DNA of 64,000 nucleotides from JBBQZO01 sp038207625 (GTDB lineage: Bacteria > Pseudomonadota > Gammaproteobacteria > Burkholderiales > Burkholderiaceae_D), in assembly GCA_038207625.1 (NCBI GenBank), contig JBBQZO010000003.1:124001-188000 (forward strand). The letters run 5' to 3'. Shown in pieces: positions 9,098 through 16,883 of this stretch (position 1 is the first letter of the stretch; each line of letters starts with the position of its first letter). The notes below the pieces were generated by a model that worked only from the letters and a program-made list of their open reading frames with translations, was not told the DNA's origin and made no database searches. The position numbers and the translations under genes were made by a program.

Positions 9098-9520
9098 TTA
9101 TTGTCCTCCCTGAATGGCCGCCATCAAGCCACGGATTTGCATATTGATCATCGTGATGCCGGCCTCGTAACGCACGGCGTTGTCGGCAAACTGGTTGCGC
9201 TCGACGTCCATGTCGACCGTGTTGCCGTCGGCGCTGCCCTGGGCCGGCGTGCGGTACTGCAGCGGCGTGCCGTCCGGCAGCAGGTCGGCGCTCTGTCCTA
9301 CCTCGCCGATGTGGGCCGGGGCCGTCGTGCTGAGCACGCCGGCCGGCGGCGTGGTGCGCGTCATCACGCTTTGCAAGGCGCTGGCAAAGTCGATGTCGCG
9401 GGCCTTGAAATTGGGCGTGTCGGCGTTCGCGATGTTCGAGGCGAGCACTTGCTGACGCTGCGAGCGCAAGCTTAATGCGGCTTCGTTAAAGCGCAGGTAA
9501 TCGTCGAGTTTGCCTATCAT
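9098..9520 (-). CDS. flgB: Flagellar proximal rod protein FlgB
   Basis: FlgB is the first proximal rod subunit. The correct start is ATG 9520 (MIGKLDDYLRFNEAALSLRSQ), which has GGAG upstream and gives 140 residues, the usual size; an upstream in-frame extension to 9646 is basic, unlike FlgB, and overlaps the promoter region. The motif QQVLASNIANADTPNFKARDIDF is diagnostic. First gene of the minus-strand flgB-J operon, divergent from flgA. Confidence 0.95.
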   Translation of the reverse strand: MIGKLDDYLRFNEAALSLRSQRQQVLASNIANADTPNFKARDIDFASALQSVMTRTTPPAGVLSTTAPAHIGEVGQSADLLPDGTPLQYRTPAQGSADGNTVDMDVERNQFADNAVRYEAGITMINMQIRGLMAAIQGGQ

Positions 9521-9701
9521 TTCCAGCTCCGGATCTATCGACCGCCGCCGTTTCGAGGCTGCGATCTTGTGGTGACAGCGTTGATAGTACGGCGGCCTTG
9601 CTTGGCGCCATCGAACGATCAAACCGTGCAAACGCATGCTATTCAAGCATTCGGGCCGGCCGGGGGCGGCCTATGATGAGCCTATTCCACAGGACTCCCC
9701 C

Positions 9702-10400
9702 ATGAAACTGTCGCTCTCCCTGCTGTTCGCCGTGATCTTGCTGCCGCTTGGCGCGCTGGCCCAGAGCGCGCCCGCCGCGCGCCAGGATCCGGCCGTATTG
9801 CGCGCCACCGCCGAGCAGTTCCTGCAGATGCAAACGGCCGGCCTGCCCGGTCAGGTTACGCTGACATTGGGCAAGCTTGACGCACGCATCAACTTACCCG
9901 CCTGCGACGCACCGCAAGCGTTCATGGCACCGGGCGCGCGCGCCTGGGGCAAGACCACGGTCGGCCTGCGCTGCAACGCCCCCGCCTGGACCATCTATCT
10001 GCAGGCGCAAGTGCTTGTGCTGGCCGACTATGTTGCCAGCGCCATGCCGCTGACGCAGGGCCAGCCCATCGTCGCCAGCCAGCTGGTGCTGCAGCGCGGC
10101 GACCTGGCGACGCTGCCCAACGGCGTCATCACCGACACGGCGCAGGCGATCGGGCGCAGCCTGTCGATGTCGCTGGCGGCGGGCGCACCGTTACGTCTGG
10201 ACATACTGCGTAGCAAAAATGTGGTACAACAGGGCCAGCTGGTGCGCGTCATCTCGAGCGGCGAAGGTTTCAAGGTGTCGGCCGAAGCGCGCGCGATCGG
10301 CAGCGCCAGCGAGGGCCAGGTGGTGCAAGTGAGGACGCCCGGCGGAACGATGCTGAGCGGTGTGGCGAAGGCGGGGGGACTGGTTGAGGTGGTGTTTTAG
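9702..10400 (+). CDS. flgA: Flagellar P-ring assembly chaperone FlgA
   Basis: FlgA is a periplasmic chaperone for P-ring (FlgI) assembly. From ATG 9702 the product has 232 residues, with a clear Sec signal peptide (MKLSLSLLFAVILLPLGALA) cleaved before QSAPAAR. The C-terminal SAF domain is recognisable (PLTQGQPIVASQLVLQRGDLATLP, GQLVRVISSGEGFKVSAEARAIG). An AGGA precedes the start. It diverges from flgB and is followed, after a sigma-28 promoter, by flgM and flgN. Confidence 0.94.
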   Translation: MKLSLSLLFAVILLPLGALAQSAPAARQDPAVLRATAEQFLQMQTAGLPGQVTLTLGKLDARINLPACDAPQAFMAPGARAWGKTTVGLRCNAPAWTIYLQAQVLVLADYVASAMPLTQGQPIVASQLVLQRGDLATLPNGVITDTAQAIGRSLSMSLAAGAPLRLDILRSKNVVQQGQLVRVISSGEGFKVSAEARAIGSASEGQVVQVRTPGGTMLSGVAKAGGLVEVVF

Positions 10401-10431
10401 GCTTGTTTGCCAGAATTCCATCGTTACTTGC

Positions 10432-10458
10432 TAAAGTTTCCGGGACACGCGCCGTTAC
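10432..10458 (+). promoter_or_regulatory. Sigma-28 (FliA) promoter of flgMN
   Basis: The -35 box TAAAGTTT (10432-10439, preceded by C as in the extended consensus) is a perfect FliA match. It is followed by exactly 11 nt and the -10 box GCCGTTAC (10451-10458), 6/8 to GCCGATAA. It lies 47 nt before the flgM start. FliA-dependent transcription of its own anti-sigma factor is the known feedback in flagellar systems. Confidence 0.85.
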
Positions 10459-10505
10459 CTACGCATATCCCGGAGTTTTAGCTCCGACCAGACGAGGATG
10501 ATGCT

Positions 10506-10808
10506 GTGAAAATTACCGATACAATCAAGAGTACGCCTGGCCTTCCGGTGACACAAACCCCGGCGCAAGGGGCCAAGAGTGCAGAGAAAGCGACCGTCAA
10601 TCCGGCCTCGTCCGATAGCGTGCGCCTGTCTTCGCAAGGACAAGCCCTGGCCAGTGCGGTCGGTGGCGGCGCCGCCGTGTTCGACACCAAAAAGGTCGAA
10701 CGCATCAAGCTCGCCATCGCCGACGGACAGTTCCAGGTTAATTCAGAAAAAGTTGCCGACGGTCTGCTCGAAACTGTGCGTGACCTGCTGCACTCCCGCA
10801 AAAGATAA
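10506..10808 (+). CDS. flgM: Anti-sigma-28 factor FlgM
   Basis: FlgM binds and inhibits FliA until the hook is finished and FlgM is exported. The 100-aa frame starts with GTG 10506 (no in-frame ATG nearby) behind GAGGA. It has a disordered Ser/Pro/Ala N-terminal half and the conserved C-terminal sigma-binding half: FDTKKVERIKLAIADGQFQVNSEKVADGLL, matching the family. It is followed after 5 nt by flgN. The sigma-28 promoter upstream makes it self-limiting. Confidence 0.93.
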   Translation: MKITDTIKSTPGLPVTQTPAQGAKSAEKATVNPASSDSVRLSSQGQALASAVGGGAAVFDTKKVERIKLAIADGQFQVNSEKVADGLLETVRDLLHSRKR

Positions 10809-10813
10809 AGACC

Positions 10814-11284
10814 ATGCACGCCGCCAGCCCAAGCACGACCCTGCAAGACGAACACCACACAATGACAGCGCTGGTGGCGCTGATGCAGCAAGAGCAGCAA
10901 CATTTGATCAATGCCGAGATTGACCAGCTGACCGCGCTGACGGTGCAGAAGTCGCAAGCGGTCCATCAGATGGCCAACCTGGCCAGACAGCGTCACCAGG
11001 CTTTGGGCCGGGCCGGCTTCGCCGCTGCGGAAAGCGGCATGCAGCCATGGCTGGCCGCCGGCGACGACAGCGCCGCCAGCGCGCTCTGGCAAGAACTGCT
11101 GGCACTGACCCGCGTCGCCAAGGAGCTCAACCGGGTCAACGGCATGTTGATCGGCAAACAAATGTCCAACAACCAGGGCGCACTGAATGCCCTGCGCGCA
11201 CCCGGCCAGGGCAGCGCTGGCTTCTACGGCCCCAGCGGCCACGCCACCGCAGCCACCAGCAGCGGGCGCTTCGTCATCGGCTAG
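10814..11284 (+). CDS. flgN: Flagellar export chaperone FlgN
   Basis: FlgN is the cytoplasmic chaperone of FlgK and FlgL. The 156-aa product is mostly alpha-helical with a long heptad-like stretch (LVALMQQEQQHLINAEIDQLTALTVQKSQAVHQMANLARQ split here only in description) and a C-terminal segment beginning NRVNGMLIGKQMSNNQGAL, where the KxMxxNQxxLxxL pattern is typical of the family. It follows flgM by 5 nt and shares its sigma-28 promoter. Confidence 0.9.
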   Translation: MHAASPSTTLQDEHHTMTALVALMQQEQQHLINAEIDQLTALTVQKSQAVHQMANLARQRHQALGRAGFAAAESGMQPWLAAGDDSAASALWQELLALTRVAKELNRVNGMLIGKQMSNNQGALNALRAPGQGSAGFYGPSGHATAATSSGRFVIG

Positions 11285-11596
11285 GCCACTCAGGCTGGCG
11301 GCAGCAGCGTCAGCATCACCTCCCCCTCGCAGGCCGGCGCCATCGTCGCACAGCACGCGCGCCATTGTCGGGTGTTCCGAGCCCCTCACGGCAGTCACCG
11401 TGCCTGACGTCTTCGACGCCAGAGAGGCCACGACGATCGTGCTGGCTGGTCACAGGGCTGCCAAGCTGCGCCGCCAAATCGCCCCTCGCACACTGACCGC
11501 TTGGGCACAGTCGCGCCGCACAGACAAAAGCGCATCGCCCATGGGTCCTTGGCGTGGCCGCGCGCCCGTTCGGCACACGCCCGGGCTGAGCGCGCG
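11285..11596. other. Intergenic gap between convergent flgN and lipase gene
   Basis: This 312-nt stretch separates the ends of two convergent genes. Several short open frames cross it in GC-rich DNA but none has a ribosome site or recognisable protein. I see no convincing terminator hairpin with a T tract. Confidence 0.5.
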
Positions 11597-12781
11597 CTAT
11601 TTGTTGCGCAGCACGCTGTTGAGTGCCTTGTTGACTTCCCTGCTCACGCGCCGCTGCAATTCCTCGAACACGTTGCGGATGAAGGAGACGCTGACATCCT
11701 CGGCCACGTCGTTGAGCTTGCGCCCCAGCAGACGCAAGATCTTGCGGATCAAGTGCTTGATGTAGACGCTGACGTCGATGCCGGCCTGTATGCCCCGGTG
11801 CAGCATCATCGCGATCTGGTCGAGCAAGGTCATGCCGATGGTCAGGCTGGCCTGGATCTGTATCGCCATTTGCTTGAATATTTCGCCGAAGATCCAGGCG
11901 ATCGCGGCGTTGAGCAAATTGAGTGAATTGACGGTGAAGCTGAGCACGCCGTCCGACTCCATCCATTTTTTCAGCGCCTTCTCGGTGGGCGGCACCCAGG
12001 ACCTGTCCTCGAGCTCCTTCCAGTTGCTGCAACGACTCACCAGCGGCACGTAACTGGCCATGATGTGTTTCAAGGGATCGATGAAATTGCCGCCGCTGCC
12101 GCCCAGGCGCAAGGGCGAATCCTGGGGAATGTGCAGAAACGGCCACAGCGGCACCATCGCCACCGGGTCCTGTTGATGAAACACCCGATGGACGTTGGCA
12201 AGCCCGAGCTTGGCCTCGGCATACTGGCAGTAGCCGCTCATGCCCACGCGCGGCGAGCCGAAGGTGTACAAGGCCACCTCGGCTGCCTTGCGGTTGCTCT
12301 TCACCCATTCGGCGATCAGGGTCGCCAGCGCGCCGCCCAGGCTGTGCCCGACGCAATGGACCTTGATGGGATTTTTCGCCTGGTTGAAAAAATCGCGCAG
12401 TCCGTTGTTGAGGATGTCCGAGAACACCTTTTGAAAGCCCATGTGCACCAGATGGCCGGAACTGGCACGCGACAGCCCGACGGTGCCGTCGCTGGCCCAG
12501 TCGAACGCGTTGCTGGTCCCGCGCGTCAACACCAGCACATGGTTGCGAAACGGGTTGTCCAGTTTATCGGTGCCGTTGGCGATGGTGCAAAAACCGCTCG
12601 ACTTGCGCAGCAACTGGGCCGTGCCCGAGCTGCCCTTGATGGCCGAGGTCTTCGCCTCGGGCTTGAAATCCCAGTTGTCCTTGTACGGCTCGACCTGGTC
12701 TTCCATATACCGCTGGGTTTCGATGGTGTACACCAGCCGGGCCAGTTCGGCCGCCACGCCTGGCATCAGCTCGGCGCTCAT
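11597..12781 (-). CDS. Class 3 lipase family protein, probable secreted antibacterial effector
   Basis: A 394-aa alpha/beta hydrolase of the class 3 lipase fold. The nucleophile elbow is GHSLGG with Ser147; the probable rest of the triad is Asp205 (in FHQQDPVAMVP) and His239 (in DPLKHIMASY). The GSPRVG motif after the elbow is typical. There is no signal peptide. Residues 280-325 are hydrophobic and helical, and the final 70 residues are basic and amphipathic, which would suit membrane contact. Its start overlaps by 4 nt (ATGA) the stop of the upstream gene encoding a secreted small protein, so the two are translationally coupled. Lipase without signal plus exported partner is the layout of type VI secretion phospholipase effector/immunity pairs; that role is inferred. 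No VgrG or PAAR gene is nearby. Confidence 0.85.
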   Translation of the reverse strand: MSAELMPGVAAELARLVYTIETQRYMEDQVEPYKDNWDFKPEAKTSAIKGSSGTAQLLRKSSGFCTIANGTDKLDNPFRNHVLVLTRGTSNAFDWASDGTVGLSRASSGHLVHMGFQKVFSDILNNGLRDFFNQAKNPIKVHCVGHSLGGALATLIAEWVKSNRKAAEVALYTFGSPRVGMSGYCQYAEAKLGLANVHRVFHQQDPVAMVPLWPFLHIPQDSPLRLGGSGGNFIDPLKHIMASYVPLVSRCSNWKELEDRSWVPPTEKALKKWMESDGVLSFTVNSLNLLNAAIAWIFGEIFKQMAIQIQASLTIGMTLLDQIAMMLHRGIQAGIDVSVYIKHLIRKILRLLGRKLNDVAEDVSVSFIRNVFEELQRRVSREVNKALNSVLRNK

Positions 12782-13308
12782 TTCAGCACCTCGCCGATCT
12801 CCGACGGAAAATGGCAGTTGGTGCGCAGTACGCCGAGCAGCAATTTGATTTTCTTCGGCGCCGCCGTCAGCTCGCAGGAAAACTGAATCGGCATGCCGGC
12901 CGATTCCCAGTTACGCAGGTCGACCAACTCGCGATTGGCACCGGCATCGCCCTTGACCATGCGCCAGATCTGCCAGTGTTCGCCGTGATGTTCGACATCG
13001 ATCGACTGGTAGGCGACGAATTCTCCCAGCATGATGCGCCCCGGCCCGGGCATCTCCGGCAAATGAAATCCCCCGGTGGCCGACGTCAGCGTCTCGTCCT
13101 TGTAGGTCTTGTCCTTCCACTCGACGCTGCGGGTCACGCGCGCGCCCGCCAGCGGCTTCTGATTGAGCGTGAGGACCCCGTCAACGCTGGAAAACAGGAC
13201 GACTTTTTTGCCTAACAGACCCATCGCATTCCCTTCACTCGATGCGAACAGCAGCAGTGCGACTCCCAACAGCCCCAATCTGAGGATTGCTTTGGCAAAT
13301 AAGTTCAT
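12778..13308 (-). CDS. DUF6795-like periplasmic protein, probable immunity partner of the lipase
   Basis: From ATG 13308 the product has 176 residues with a Sec signal peptide (MNLFAKAILRLGLLGVALLLFASSEGNA). The mature part begins MGLLGKKVVLFSSVDGVLTLNQKPLAGARVTR, resembling the carboxypeptidase-regulatory-like beta sandwich of DUF6795 proteins, which often sit beside secreted effectors. It has two Cys residues (in FSCELTAA and RTNCHF) that may form a disulfide. The ribosome site is weak. An earlier start is possible but would bury the signal peptide. Overlap of 4 nt with the lipase gene indicates a matched pair. A periplasmic location fits neutralising a phospholipase acting on the envelope. 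Family assignment is from memory of the motif. Confidence 0.7.
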   Translation of the reverse strand: MNLFAKAILRLGLLGVALLLFASSEGNAMGLLGKKVVLFSSVDGVLTLNQKPLAGARVTRSVEWKDKTYKDETLTSATGGFHLPEMPGPGRIMLGEFVAYQSIDVEHHGEHWQIWRMVKGDAGANRELVDLRNWESAGMPIQFSCELTAAPKKIKLLLGVLRTNCHFPSEIGEVLK

Positions 13309-13770
13309 TGAGGCATCCGATGGAAGGCGGGGCATGATCAGCGGCACCCTCGTTCCGGGTGTGCGCAATGGAGCACGATCAGCACCGCGCTGGCGGCGAA
13401 AAATCGTCCGCCAAGCGAGCCCTGCCGTCGCCAATACGGCCGATATTAGTGCATTTTTGGAAAGCAATCAATCACTAACACAGCGCCCGGCGTTGTGAAA
13501 GAATGCAATGTATTGCCGGCAAGGGTAGCGAATATCCCCGCACCAACATTGACCGCGCTGTCATCGGCAACACCAACGACGCAGCGCGCGAACAGCGCTG
13601 CTGGCGGGGCAAGGTGCATGCCTGATTGGTGAGCGGTGCAGACACGGCCAGACGCTGGCCAGGGCCAGGCAGGCGAGCAGCGGGCGGGCGCTGGCCCGCT
13701 AAAGCGATGTGACGGGACGCTGCCGCGCGCTGCCCCTGATGGGCAGGCGCTGCGGCGCGCGCGAACCAGG
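13309..13770. other. Intergenic region upstream of the lipase pair and downstream of the lipoprotein gene
   Basis: 462 nt with no supportable gene. The part near 13440-13500 is AT-richer and may carry the promoter for the DUF6795/lipase pair. A GC-rich imperfect hairpin (CTGCCC-CTGAT-GGGCAG, 13730-13746, with further pairing outside) follows the lipoprotein stop on the minus strand and may slow transcription, but no T tract follows. Confidence 0.45.
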
Positions 13771-14361
13771 CTAGCTGCAGGTTACCGGCACATACGTTGG
13801 CGTCAGACTGGAAGGAACGACCCCAAAGCCGCCCGTGACGACGCAGACTTTGCTCGAAGGTTGGGTCGCGATCATCACGTTGTAGGGTTCGCCAATGGCA
13901 AGCGCAGTCTGGAAGACATACGAGCCATCAGCCTTGGCAATCAACAGATCACTTCCTTTGTTTGACAATGTGACGCTGGTATCTTTCGCCAGCCCGGTCA
14001 GAATGATGCCGATCGTACCGCTCACCGAGCCGTTGGTCGTGCAAGCGACACCGATGCTCGACACGCTGCCGGTATTGGCCACACCGACGCCATTGGTGAC
14101 GCTGCATGTTTGATTGGTCGGCTGGGTGGCGACCGTGACCTTGTACTCGGCACCGGCGGACACCGGGACATGAAACGTGAATGCGCCATCGGCAGTGAGC
14201 GTGAGTGGATCGGCCCCGTTATTTTGCAACGTGATGGTGGCGCCAGCGGCCAGTCCGGCCAGCGTGCCGCCGACCTTGGCGTCCAGGTACCCACCACAAC
14301 CGGCCAACAGCGTCGTGATACCCGCGCAAGACAGAAGAATCACTGCTTTCAATTGTTGCAT
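13771..14361 (-). CDS. Lipoprotein with two tandem beta-domain repeats
   Basis: Unknown function. The start at 14361 is set by GAGG 6 nt upstream and gives 196 residues with a lipoprotein signal (MQQLKAVILLSCAGITTLLAGCGG; lipobox LAGC). The mature protein consists of two repeats of about 78 residues. Each has the pattern G-T-L/I...L-x-G-L-A...V/ITLxNxGxDxL...ADGxxxF...Y-x-V-x-(I/V)ATQP...C-x-VTxGxG...VxCT/S, with a pair of Cys residues per repeat. This repeat type is common in Burkholderiales surface or envelope proteins. It lies between motD and the lipase pair on the same strand, but 295 nt from motD, so probably a separate unit. Confidence 0.75.
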   Translation of the reverse strand: MQQLKAVILLSCAGITTLLAGCGGYLDAKVGGTLAGLAAGATITLQNNGADPLTLTADGAFTFHVPVSAGAEYKVTVATQPTNQTCSVTNGVGVANTGSVSSIGVACTTNGSVSGTIGIILTGLAKDTSVTLSNKGSDLLIAKADGSYVFQTALAIGEPYNVMIATQPSSKVCVVTGGFGVVPSSLTPTYVPVTCS

Positions 14362-14656
14362 TACATACCTCATCATCAATGTAAAATTTCGTGTGTCAAA
14401 CGGACTCGGGCCATGTCGGCTGCCCCGCTTGCCCTGTTTGACGGCAATGTAGTTCGCGTGGCAGACAGTGGAACACAGAGTCAACCGGGATTCAAGGCGC
14501 ACCAGCGCGGCGCGCATCGGTTCCGACGCCGGCACCGCCCGCGCGCCGCAGACTGCAGCATGTCCGACCCGCGCCGAAGTATACATGACGCGGCCCTTGT
14601 GGCGCGCAATCGACGCCATCATCAAGGCAGGGGCCGCCGGTCGCGCCAGCCTGGCC

Positions 14657-15406
14657 TTAGCGCAGCGGCACTTCGGTGGTGGTGTCGGGCAGTGCCGACA
14701 GGATCGTGACGGCGACGCGCCGATTGCGCGCACGCCCGTCCGCCGTGTCGTTGGAGGCAACCGGCACGTTGGCACTAAAGCCCACCGCCGACAAACGCGT
14801 TTCGGCCACCCCGCTGTCGACGAACAGCCGCACCACGCTCGAGGCGCGCACCGCCGACAACTCCCAGTTCGACGCAAACAGCGCATTGCTGATGGGCGCG
14901 TTGTCGGTGTGGCCCTCGACCTGGATCGCGTGCGCGTCGTTTTTCAGCAGCACCGCGATGGCGCGCAGCGCCGTCGTCGATTCGCTGGTGAGCACCGCGT
15001 CGCCCGAGTCGAACAGCACGCTGGCGTTGATCTCGACACTGACCCCGCGGCTGTTCTGGGTCACGCGCACCTTGCCCGACTTGACCAGCGGCGCCAGCGT
15101 CGACGACAGGTCTTGCGCGAGCCGGGTCAGGCGGTCTTTTTCGCGCCGCATCGCCTCGCTGCGCCGCTTGGCGGCGGGATTGGGCAGCGGCAGCGCCGAC
15201 TGGATTTCGCGTATCCTGGGCGCTGCGCCCGTGTTGCCGAAGGCGTCGCCAAGCGACTCGGAAAACACCCGGTACTTGCCCTCGTTGACCGAGGAGATCG
15301 CGTACATGACGACGAAAAAGGCAAACAGCAGCGTGATGAAGTCGGCGTACGAGATCAGCCAGCGCTCATGGTTGTCGGGCAGATCTTCGTAACGTTTGCG
15401 CGCCAT
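14657..15406 (-). CDS. motD: Flagellar motor stator protein MotD (MotB family)
   Basis: Peptidoglycan-anchored stator subunit. The 249-aa protein begins MARKRYEDLPDNHERWLISY and has one transmembrane helix (about 20-40) with the proton-binding Asp22 in the motif YADFITLLFAFFVVMY. The C-terminal OmpA-like peptidoglycan-binding domain has IQVEGHTDNAPI and ELSAVRASSVVRLF. It starts 8 nt after motC. The MotC/MotD naming follows the pair found next to fliA/flhF in pseudomonads and betaproteobacteria; a separate motAB may exist elsewhere. Confidence 0.92.
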   Translation of the reverse strand: MARKRYEDLPDNHERWLISYADFITLLFAFFVVMYAISSVNEGKYRVFSESLGDAFGNTGAAPRIREIQSALPLPNPAAKRRSEAMRREKDRLTRLAQDLSSTLAPLVKSGKVRVTQNSRGVSVEINASVLFDSGDAVLTSESTTALRAIAVLLKNDAHAIQVEGHTDNAPISNALFASNWELSAVRASSVVRLFVDSGVAETRLSAVGFSANVPVASNDTADGRARNRRVAVTILSALPDTTTEVPLR

Positions 15407-15414
15407 GCCAGCCC

Positions 15415-16158
15415 CTAGCGGTGCAGCAAACCGTTGACGCGCTCTTCAATGACGCGCGAATGGTCGCCGCTGGCGATGTCGAAAAACACCGCGCCCAGGA
15501 TCTCGTACTCGACCACCGATTCGGCGACGATGCCCTTGAGCTTGTTGGCGATCGGATAAAACAGCAGATTGGCCAGCCCCACCCCGTACACGGTGGACAC
15601 GAAGGCCACCGCGATGCCGCTGCCAAGCTTGCTCGGATCGGTCAGGTTTTCCATCACGTGGATCAGGCCCAGCACGGCGCCCAGGATGCCGATGGTGGGC
15701 GAGTAGCCGGCCGCCGATTCCCACACCTTGATGGCCTGGCGTTCAGCGAACTCGTAGGCGGAAATTTCCACATCGAGGATCTCGCGCAGCTTGTCGGGCG
15801 CGATGCCGTCGACGATCAGGCGCAAGCCTTTGGCGATGATCTTGTCGCGGTTGCCCTGGCTGTACTGTTCCAGACTGAGCAAGCCATCGCGGCGCGCATG
15901 CATGCTCCATAGACTGATGTCACGCGCAAGCATCGCGCGCCGGTCGGGCGGCGCGGCGAACACCCAGCGCAGCATGCGCATGGCGCGCGTGAACGTGGCG
16001 GCGCGGCTTTGCAACAGCACCGCACCGAACGTGCCGATGACGACGATGGCAAACGCGGCCGGCTGCACCAGTGAGCCGAGCTTGCCCCCTTCTAGCGTCT
16101 GGCCGATCAACAATCCGGCCAGCGCGAGGACCACCCCGATCAGGCTGGTCCAGTCCAT
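15415..16158 (-). CDS. motC: Flagellar motor stator protein MotC (MotA family)
   Basis: Proton-channel stator subunit, 247 aa, with four hydrophobic segments: about 5-22, 33-50, and a pair at about 150-195 in AGYSPTIGILGAVLGLIHVM and AVAFVSTVYGVGLANLLFY, the conserved MotA signature. A cytoplasmic loop lies between helices 2 and 3. The gene begins inside the fliA 3' end (19-nt overlap) and is followed by motD, so motor genes are cotranscribed with the flagellar sigma factor. Confidence 0.93.
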   Translation of the reverse strand: MDWTSLIGVVLALAGLLIGQTLEGGKLGSLVQPAAFAIVVIGTFGAVLLQSRAATFTRAMRMLRWVFAAPPDRRAMLARDISLWSMHARRDGLLSLEQYSQGNRDKIIAKGLRLIVDGIAPDKLREILDVEISAYEFAERQAIKVWESAAGYSPTIGILGAVLGLIHVMENLTDPSKLGSGIAVAFVSTVYGVGLANLLFYPIANKLKGIVAESVVEYEILGAVFFDIASGDHSRVIEERVNGLLHR

Positions 16159-16868
16159 GCTCGCTCCCTTAATGAGGCCCGCAGCCGGGCCACCGCCTGC
16201 GTGTGAAGTTGCGACACGCGCGATTCAGACACGCCCATGACCGCACCGATTTCCTTCAAGTTCAGTTCTTCCTCGTAGTACAAACCCATCAGCATTTTTT
16301 CGCGCGGCGGCAAGGCGTCGATCGCGTCGATCACCGACTGGCGGAAGTCGCCGTCGAGCAGGCTTTTCAAGGGATCGGCGTCGTCCACCGCATAGCGGTC
16401 GAGGAAGCTGTCGCTGCTCTCGTCGCCGTGGAAATCCTCGTAGTACACCAGTTGGTGGCCGCCCCCGTCGGACAGCATGTCCTGGTAGTCGGCCAGCGAC
16501 AGCTTGAGCAGCTTGGCCACTTCCGATTCGGTCGGCGGATGGCCCAGGCGCTGCTGCAAGGTGTTCATCGCCGTCTCGATCTTGCGCATGTTCTGGCGCA
16601 TCGAGCGGGGCAGCCAGTCACTATTGCGCAGCTCGTCGAGCATCGCGCCGCGTATGCGCAGCACCGCGTAGGTCTCGAACTGGGCGCCGTGCGTTTCCTC
16701 GTAGCGGTTGATGGCGTCAAGCAGGCCGATCATACCGGCCTGCACCAAATCGTCCACTTCCACGGATGGGGGCAACTTTGCCTTCATGTGGTGGGCAAGA
16801 CGCTTTACCAACGGCATGTGCTCCGTCAGTAAGAAGTTCTTGTCCGCTTTCCCTTTGACCGTGTACAT
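16140..16868 (-). CDS. fliA: RNA polymerase sigma-28 factor FliA
   Basis: FliA directs late flagellar genes such as flgK and flgMN in this window. The 242-aa protein shows region 2 (HMPLVKRLAHHMKAKLPPSVEVDDLVQAGMIGLLDAI, GAQFETYAVLRIRGAMLDELR), region 3 (RLGHPPTESEVAKLL) and region 4 (ALPPREKMLMGLYYEEELNLKEIGAVMGVSESRVSQLHTQAV). ATG at 16868. It lies 15 nt downstream of flhG and overlaps motC. Confidence 0.96.
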   Translation of the reverse strand: MYTVKGKADKNFLLTEHMPLVKRLAHHMKAKLPPSVEVDDLVQAGMIGLLDAINRYEETHGAQFETYAVLRIRGAMLDELRNSDWLPRSMRQNMRKIETAMNTLQQRLGHPPTESEVAKLLKLSLADYQDMLSDGGGHQLVYYEDFHGDESSDSFLDRYAVDDADPLKSLLDGDFRQSVIDAIDALPPREKMLMGLYYEEELNLKEIGAVMGVSESRVSQLHTQAVARLRASLRERAWTGPA

Positions 16869-16883
16869 GTTTATTATTGTTGA

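Noticed and set aside
9521..9635. N-terminal extension of FlgB and a possible sigma-28 promoter for flgB (GGTCGATAG)
   Set aside because: The extension is basic and unlike any FlgB, and the promoter candidate lacks a -35 box at the right distance.
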